Shown here piece after piece: positions 5,873-9,359 of a stretch of 9,359 nucleotides of DNA. The position numbers were made by a program, and so were the translations under genes. The stretch is from Nitrospinota bacterium (GTDB taxonomy: Bacteria; Nitrospinota; Nitrospinia; UBA9942): NCBI GenBank assembly GCA_016234205.1, contig JACRGN010000254.1, positions 1-9,359 of the forward strand, written 5' to 3'. The notes below the pieces were generated by a model that saw nothing but the letters and a program-made list of their open reading frames with translations, did no database searches and was not told the DNA's origin. Each line of letters begins with the position of its first letter. The stretch's first letter is position 1.

Positions 5873-5897
5873 GGTGCGAAATGCTTTATTTCACACC
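5873..5897 (-). other. hairpin or operator between the 257-residue gene and the operon promoter
   Basis: On minus-strand RNA, GGTGTGAAAT pairs with ATTTCGCACC over 10 positions (one U-G wobble), loop AAAGC. There is no U tract after it. It sits immediately upstream of the -35 (5866-5871) and 14 bp past the stop of the upstream gene. It could bind a dimeric regulator of the replication promoter or stabilise the upstream mRNA 3' end. Confidence 0.45.
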
Positions 5898-5911
5898 ACC
5901 AAATCAAAAAA

Positions 5912-6685
5912 TTATGCTTTTAATTTTCCCTTTAAATCATTCAATGTTTTTCCTTTCTTTACAGGAAAGGCATCTTTTGGAAAACTCAAAAGAAAGTCCA
6001 ATTTCTTCTTTTGACTCCATTGAATACCTTTTAACGATTTAGCCTTGTTATAAATTTTGGAGTATTTCTTTTTGTATATATCTGCAATGGTATCTTCTGT
6101 AATTGATTTAACAGCAAACCAGTTTGGGGATCCTTTTAACCTTCTTGCTGTCAAATAAGAGGCATCTTCAATTGAAAAACCAAATAAGGTTTTCAATACG
6201 AATACAGTCAAACATACTGATTCGTTTCTTTTCTCTAACATATCGGTTTTAAATATTGGTGTTTCTCCTTTATAAGTATCCACTCCAAAAAACCTATCAA
6301 GACTTACACTACCCTTTTTTTCATACCATTTTCTAAATGCCTCTGAAATATAATTTAATGCCCACATCGGGGGGTATAGCCCAGCCTTATGTGCAATCAG
6401 CAATGCTTCTATTGCACAAATCGGCTTTCTTCGTCTTTCTTTTTCAAAATCAGTTTTAAGAAGCTCAAGGTCAAAGGATATTTCTAAATCGTTATTCCCC
6501 ATTGACATAATTCTTTCAGTAGCATATGCGGGGATTTTCCTTATCTCATCCTGTGTAAATTCACCTTCCGGGGGATGTAATGTGTAGGCTATTTTATCGT
6601 TTTGCCTTTTCTCTATCGGGTTCTCATATTTCTTGGCAAGATTTTCATGCCTTGTATCTATGGAAGGTTTTGCTGTTTCTTTCAT
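5912..6685 (-). CDS. 257-residue protein of unknown family, possible HTH core
   Basis: No family recognised. The first 65 residues are polar and look disordered. A central region (about 85-165) is helical with many aromatics: AIEALLIAHKAGLYPPMWAL (91-110), then RKWYEKKGSVSLDRFFG. Residues about 163-207 (LKTLFGFSIEDASYLTARRL, later ITEDTIADIYKKKY) read like a helix-turn-helix with a paired helix, so DNA or RNA binding is possible. The tail is Lys-rich. There is no signal peptide or membrane segment. SD AGGGGG lies 9 bp before the ATG. It forms its own unit, ended by the 5810-5840 terminator, and no clear promoter is visible in the 168-bp gap upstream. The DNA looks more AT-rich than the replication operon. 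Candidate cargo or satellite-specific regulator. Confidence 0.85.
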   Translation of the reverse strand: MKETAKPSIDTRHENLAKKYENPIEKRQNDKIAYTLHPPEGEFTQDEIRKIPAYATERIMSMGNNDLEISFDLELLKTDFEKERRRKPICAIEALLIAHKAGLYPPMWALNYISEAFRKWYEKKGSVSLDRFFGVDTYKGETPIFKTDMLEKRNESVCLTVFVLKTLFGFSIEDASYLTARRLKGSPNWFAVKSITEDTIADIYKKKYSKIYNKAKSLKGIQWSQKKKLDFLLSFPKDAFPVKKGKTLNDLKGKLKA

Positions 6686-6856
6686 TCTGTTTACCCCCTG
6701 CGGGTTATTCTGCCCTTTAAGGTTTTGGGGGAAGGGACAGGGCAGGCCGTCCTTTTCAGAGATACTTTACATTGTTACCTATAAACGAGTAGTGAAACAT
6801 CACTTTCTATACTTGAAACATCCTCTAATAAGAAGAGTAATATATTTGTCTTCTTA
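6686..6856 (-). other. 168-bp gene-free gap with one hairpin
   Basis: No gene is supported here. TAAGAAGA (6829-6836) pairs with TCTTCTTA (6849-6856) over 8 bp around a 12-nt loop, overlapping the stop codon of the membrane gene to its right. It lacks a long U tract, so it is at best a weak terminator. I see no convincing -35/-10 pair for the 257-residue gene; a GC-richer stretch at 6717-6755 contains only short imperfect repeats. Confidence 0.4.
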
Positions 6857-7102
6857 CTTCTTCTTGCTTCCATTCTCATCTTTTAAAAGTGGTTGAATTT
6901 TTTTGATATACACCCAGAAAGACAATGCTACAAAGATATTCAAGAAAAGAAATTCATCCCCCGTATTATATGCATAATACCTTTTGCCACTTACCCAAAG
7001 CCTTATATTTTTAATTATTTCAATTACAAGATAAGTGAAAGGTGCGGTCATAAGATATAGGTATGCATATATCTTTAAATTTTCCTTAACGGCAAACTTC
7101 AT
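6854..7102 (-). CDS. small two-TM membrane protein
   Basis: An 82-residue protein with two hydrophobic segments, about 11-30 (IYAYLYLMTAPFTYLVIEII) and 51-66 (FLFLNIFVALSFWVYI), joined by a basic/aromatic loop (RLWVSGKRYYAYNTGDE). The tail is charged and ends in KKK, so both ends are probably cytoplasmic. GGAGG is placed 6 bp before the ATG, and that ATG overlaps the stop of the larger membrane gene (ATGA, 7099-7102), so the pair is co-translated and perhaps forms one complex. No family recognised. Small membrane proteins coupled to a larger one recall holin-, immunity- or abortive-infection-type pairs, but nothing in the sequence decides between these. Confidence 0.8.
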   Translation of the reverse strand: MKFAVKENLKIYAYLYLMTAPFTYLVIEIIKNIRLWVSGKRYYAYNTGDEFLFLNIFVALSFWVYIKKIQPLLKDENGSKKK

Positions 7103-8013
7103 AAGTCCCTCCTCTGCGCTTCAGATTGTTTAGATTTTTCTTCAACTTTCATCTTAACTCCTTTGGGTTTCTCTGCAATCACTCTTGCTATATCTTCTTC
7201 TGTAATATCTTCTAATTTCTTGCCTTTTATCATTAAGTTTGTAACTGCCGACTCAACCTCTTTTATTTCAGCAGCCTCTATCTTATCCACAATTTCATTG
7301 GTAAAACTCTTACTATTATCATCAAAAACATTTTCCAATATTGACAAATCTGCTAATTTATTAAAATACTCATCCCCTTCTGATGTTTTGCCTGCTATTT
7401 TTTCAACAAATCTTGTTGCTTCCATTCTAGCCTGTTCCTCATTCAACCCCTTTGCCTTCTTCCATTTTCTTAAAAGTCTATCAACCCTTATTTTTGCCCT
7501 GTTAGCCTTTTCCTCATCTAATCCCTTTTTCATTTCTTTTTCCATTCGCTTTCTTGGGGCATAGTAAAGATATGCATAAAAATAGAAAGCAACCACTATG
7601 GCAATAACCAGTTCTAAAACTGCCTTGATGGGTGAGGCAATTAAATACTCAACAGGTATGCTGATTAACACTACAGTTATGGCTCCGATAAGCCAATGTC
7701 GCCAGCGAGTTTTTCCTGCATCTGTCCATTCTCCACTAATCCCACTAATGAATAGTACTGTTATGTCTTCTTCTGCAGCATTTTCTCCTCCCCACTCTGC
7801 TTTCAAGAAAATTACATGTATTACTCGTATTGCAACTGCTGCACCAATAAATATTATTATGTAGAAGAGGAAAGGAGCAGATTCAAAATCGCTGAGAGGA
7901 ATTCCGATATAATCAAAGAACTTCATAAAAGCAATGATGGTAAGTCCAATTAATAAAAGAAAAACGGCCATGATTATTGTTTTAAATATCTTTCTTTGGC
8001 TAAGCCTTCTCAT
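7099..8013 (-). CDS. four-TM membrane protein with long charged cytoplasmic tail
   Basis: 304 residues from the ATG at 8013, chosen because GGAGGGG lies 7 bp upstream; an upstream in-frame ATG (8064) has no SD. Four hydrophobic segments: about 11-30, 47-70, 107-124 and 128-150. The loop between the second and third is conspicuous (WGGEN near 74-78, GISGEWTDAGKTRWRHW at 91-107). From about 152 to the end the protein is highly charged and helical (RKRMEKEMKKGLDEEKANRA, later KIEAAEIKEVES), likely coiled coil on the cytoplasmic side. Family not recognised. With the overlapping two-TM gene it forms a module in the cargo region, a place where anti-phage or superinfection-exclusion genes are common. 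It follows HigA by 113 bp and may be read from the higBA promoter. Confidence 0.85.
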   Translation of the reverse strand: MRRLSQRKIFKTIIMAVFLLLIGLTIIAFMKFFDYIGIPLSDFESAPFLFYIIIFIGAAVAIRVIHVIFLKAEWGGENAAEEDITVLFISGISGEWTDAGKTRWRHWLIGAITVVLISIPVEYLIASPIKAVLELVIAIVVAFYFYAYLYYAPRKRMEKEMKKGLDEEKANRAKIRVDRLLRKWKKAKGLNEEQARMEATRFVEKIAGKTSEGDEYFNKLADLSILENVFDDNSKSFTNEIVDKIEAAEIKEVESAVTNLMIKGKKLEDITEEDIARVIAEKPKGVKMKVEEKSKQSEAQRRDL

Positions 8014-8126
8014 AGTGTTGCCCCTCCTATTAAGGCAATCCTTACACCTCTGTCTCCAAATCAATCCTGTTTTACCTATAACACTCTAAAAACTCATCCA
8101 CTGTTAAACCTGCCTTCTTTATTGTT

Positions 8127-8420
8127 TTAAGCGGCTTTAGCCTTCTTGCTTTCTAGTCTGAGCACAAGCCTTGCGTCAAGGGCATCGGCTATCTTTTTAA
8201 GAGTAGAAAGTTTTGGCATCCCGTGAGTAAGACCTTCAACTCTTGCAATGGTAGATTGAGGCATACCAGCCTTTTTAGCAACTTCTTCCTGTGTCATTTT
8301 GCTCTTTATTCTTGCCTCAATGAGCGAAGACGCAAGAATAAACTCTGGCTGTAGTTTTTCGTATTCCTTCCTTACCTTTGGATTTTTTAAAAGTTCTTTT
8401 TTGTAATCCTTCCAATTCAT
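8127..8420 (-). CDS. higA: HigA-type antitoxin, XRE-family HTH
   Basis: 97 residues from the ATG at 8420, selected because AAGGGGGTG lies about 9 bp upstream; an ATG at 8456, inside the toxin gene, is unlikely. Helical N-terminus MNWKDYKKELLKNP typical of HigA proteins with an extended first helix; XRE HTH at about 42-82 with MTQEEVAKKAGMPQSTIARVE as core and LSTLKKIADALD as closing helix. It would neutralise the toxin encoded 19 bp upstream and, with it, repress their promoter. The order toxin-first is the hallmark of higBA against most other type II systems. Confidence 0.93.
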   Translation of the reverse strand: MNWKDYKKELLKNPKVRKEYEKLQPEFILASSLIEARIKSKMTQEEVAKKAGMPQSTIARVEGLTHGMPKLSTLKKIADALDARLVLRLESKKAKAA

Positions 8421-8439
8421 AGAAACACACACCCCCTTT

Positions 8440-8793
8440 TTAAAAATATCTGGCAATATAATCTTTAAGTCTTTTCTCTGCTATCTCTATTTCGTTTTTA
8501 GGGGTCTTATCCCCTTTCTTTATAAAGCCGTGAAGCAACACAAAGGTTCTTTCCTTTGCCGAGAAATAGAATATCCTGTAAATATTGCCGCTCGCTTTAA
8601 TCCTAATCTCTTTCAGTTTTGCATATCCCTTCAAGGTCTTTACATAAGGTTCTCTTACTTCTATTCCATATCTTTCTAACAAGTCCAGTATGAATATGAA
8701 TTTTGCCTGCGCTGGTTCTGGCAAACTATCTACAAAATCTTTAACAGGGATTTTACCGCTTTCAGTCTTGTAAAATTCTATCCGCCAGTCCAT
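8440..8793 (-). CDS. higB: HigB-type toxin (RelE superfamily, Gp49-like)
   Basis: A 117-residue mRNA-interferase-type toxin of the phage-derived Gp49-like/HigB group. Signatures: WRIEFYKTESGKIPVKDFVD (3-22), KLKEIRIKASGNIYRIFYF (59-77) with the conserved basic residues, and LLHGFIKKGDKTPKNEIEIA (86-105), which is almost diagnostic. Full length. In the family the toxin cuts mRNA at the ribosome. No SD precedes the ATG (GATAAGCA just before it) and the predicted RNA start is only a few bases upstream, so the message may be leaderless, keeping toxin synthesis low. Within an integrated island the pair probably favours maintenance, or acts against incoming phage. Confidence 0.94.
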   Translation of the reverse strand: MDWRIEFYKTESGKIPVKDFVDSLPEPAQAKFIFILDLLERYGIEVREPYVKTLKGYAKLKEIRIKASGNIYRIFYFSAKERTFVLLHGFIKKGDKTPKNEIEIAEKRLKDYIARYF

Positions 8794-8801
8794 TGCTTAT
8801 C

Positions 8802-8830
8802 TTTATAGCAGTTATGCTATAGAAAGTCAA
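8802..8830 (-). promoter_or_regulatory. higBA promoter with operator palindrome between -35 and -10
   Basis: Minus strand: TTGACT (8825-8830), 17-bp spacer, TATAAA (8802-8807). The inverted repeat TATAGCA-GTTA-TGCTATA (8804-8821 on the plus strand) fills the spacer and covers most of the -10. A HigA or HigBA dimer bound there would block polymerase, the usual conditional autoregulation. RNA should start about 8795-8797, leaving essentially no leader before the ATG at 8793. Confidence 0.82.
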
Positions 8831-8867
8831 ACATTTTGATGCCTGCAACATGAGACTAGATTAAAAT

Positions 8868-8901
8868 AAAAAAAGCCCCAAGACTGTTAAGCCTTGAGGC
8901 T
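8868..8901 (-). terminator. intrinsic terminator insulating the right end
   Basis: AGCCTCAAG (minus, 8901-8893) pairs with CTTGGGGCT (8882-8874) over 9 positions with one U-G wobble, loop 10 nt, followed by U7 (8874-8868) and then ATTTTAA. It would stop leftward RNA entering from the attR side before it reaches higBA. No gene ends upstream of it, so it terminates either host read-through or an unseen small RNA from 8902-9095. Confidence 0.82.
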
Positions 8902-9095
8902 GTTGTTAATGCTTTTATTATCCTAAACTGCGATAGGCACATTATAGACACATATTTCACTGTATAGTTTTTGTATAGTATAGATACGGTAAATAATGAT
9001 AAAATTCTCTAAAGACTTACTCTCTCAATTCCATTTTTAGTAAGTAATTCCAATAGACAGGAAAACATAGGAAAGATTTTTGATAAAGGAATGAA
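8902..9095. other. gene-free right end of the element, attP arm region
   Basis: No credible protein gene. It holds the right arm-type repeat, a third GTATAG overlapping it (8978-8983), and a perfect 7-bp inverted repeat ACTTACT/AGTAAGT (9015-9021/9039-9045) with a 17-nt loop. It is strongly AT-rich, as expected for the bendable DNA beside an attachment site. A minus-strand small RNA ending at the 8868-8901 terminator is possible, but I find no convincing promoter for one. Confidence 0.55.
8955..8979. repeat. right copy of 25-bp putative integrase arm-type site
   Basis: Exact repeat of 184-208 in the same orientation, 117 bp from attR; its GTATAGT units start at 8962 and 8973. In the excised circle the two copies would flank attP, giving the P and P' arms expected for a lambda-type intasome. 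Confidence 0.7.
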
Positions 9096-9142
9096 ACTGA
9101 AAATCCTCGTGTCGGCGGTTCAATTCCGTCTCCGGGCACCAT
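9096..9142 (+). pseudogene. attR: displaced 3' fragment of tRNA-Phe
   Basis: A perfect copy of 95-141: the second half of the anticodon arm, variable loop, T arm, acceptor 3' strand and CCA. The 5' half is absent and the preceding bases (AAGGAATGAA) do not restore the anticodon stem. It is the original chromosomal 3' end pushed aside by insertion. It marks the right border of the element. Confidence 0.95.
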
Positions 9143-9199
9143 ATTTATCCCATTTCCGAAATACATCAGCATTCTATAAGTTATATGCCATTTCCGTAA

Positions 9200-9320
9200 A
9201 ATAGCGATTAAAAACCTCGCTATTGGACAAACCTGCGATTTGCCCGACCCAAGCTTCGCTTGGGTGCCCCGACTTCGTTATCGGCACATTTTCGCTCCTC
9301 ACCGTATTGGTGATATACGG
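9200..9320. repeat. cluster of palindromic hairpins in host intergenic DNA
   Basis: Four successive stem-loops: AATAGCGA/TCGCTATT (9200-9207/9217-9224), ACCCAAGC-TTC-GCTTGGGT (9247-9265), GTG..CCGA/TCGGCAC (9264-9272/9281-9287 with a 2-base bulge) and CCGTAT/ATACGG (9302-9307/9315-9320). None has a U tract. The stretch after attR (9143-9359) contains no gene that I can support and is GC-richer than the element. It resembles a dispersed palindromic intergenic repeat, though only one copy is in view. Confidence 0.55.
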
Positions 9321-9359
9321 CTCGTCGCAAAAATGGCCTCTGTCCCCGACTGAATCTAT

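Noticed and set aside
7163..7564. Plus-strand open frame of 133 codons opposite the four-TM gene
   Set aside because: It is antisense to a gene with a good SD, TM pattern and coupled overlap; its own translation is Ser/Leu-rich low complexity, typical of a shadow frame.
8072..8152. Minus-strand frame reading KTIKKAGLTVDEFLECYR just after the HigA stop
   Set aside because: Protein-like, perhaps a remnant of another antitoxin or an old HigA tail, but it has no start codon with an SD, is only 26 codons long and HigA is already full length.
9010..9095. Short minus-strand frame (MFSCLLELLTKNGIERVSL) near attR
   Set aside because: Nineteen codons from its ATG, no SD, no neighbours; treated as chance in AT-rich arm DNA.

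Overview
The window holds one complete, small integrative element of about 9.0 kb sitting in a bacterial tRNA-Phe(GAA) gene, with a little host DNA on each side. The tRNA (65-140) is intact and encodes its CCA end. Its last 46 bases plus one more base (95-141) recur exactly at 9096-9142, so the right-hand copy is the displaced 3' end of the original tRNA gene. The unit from repeat to repeat is 9,001 bp. Every protein gene I can support lies on the minus strand. The DNA is AT-rich, with strong Shine-Dalgarno sites, consensus-like sigma-70 promoters and tight ATGA/TGATG gene overlaps. The gene set and protein style fit an anaerobic Gram-negative lineage such as Nitrospirota (Thermodesulfovibrio-like) or a former deltaproteobacterial group; this placement is a guess from style, not a measurement.

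Layout from left to right. (1) tRNA-Phe/attL, then a plus-strand terminator supplied by the element that overlaps the end of the integrase gene. (2) The integration unit: a lone Phd/YefM-type DNA-binding protein and a tyrosine recombinase with all catalytic residues, transcribed together from a consensus promoter that overlaps tandem repeats. (3) A terminator facing the opposite block. (4) The replication/packaging-like operon (5784 down to 1673): DUF5659-like protein, primase-helicase (CHC2 zinc finger + Toprim + RecA-like ATPase), a TubC_N-like protein, a 57-residue CxxC protein, a terminase-small-subunit-like protein, a 68-residue protein, and an excisionase/AlpA-type HTH protein. (5) A cargo block: a 257-residue protein of unknown family, a two-gene membrane module (4 TM + charged tail; 2 TM) and a HigB-HigA toxin-antitoxin pair. 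(6) A non-coding right end with a terminator, a second copy of the 25-bp putative integrase arm site, and attR. (7) About 215 bp of palindrome-rich host intergenic DNA.

How it may work: integrase and the HTH/Xis-like protein would move the element in and out of tRNA-Phe. The Phd-like protein would hold the integrase promoter down. The primase-helicase would replicate the excised circle, possibly from a cluster of five GGGTAATA iterons found inside the 3' end of its own gene. The TerS-like protein, with no large terminase, portal, capsid or tail gene anywhere in the element, suggests a phage satellite (PICI-like in logic) that redirects a helper phage's packaging. HigBA may stabilise the element. 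The membrane pair and the 257-residue protein occupy the place where satellites and islands usually carry anti-phage or host-altering cargo. The satellite and cargo readings are inference; the boundaries, att repeats, integrase, primase-helicase and TA calls are directly visible in the sequence.
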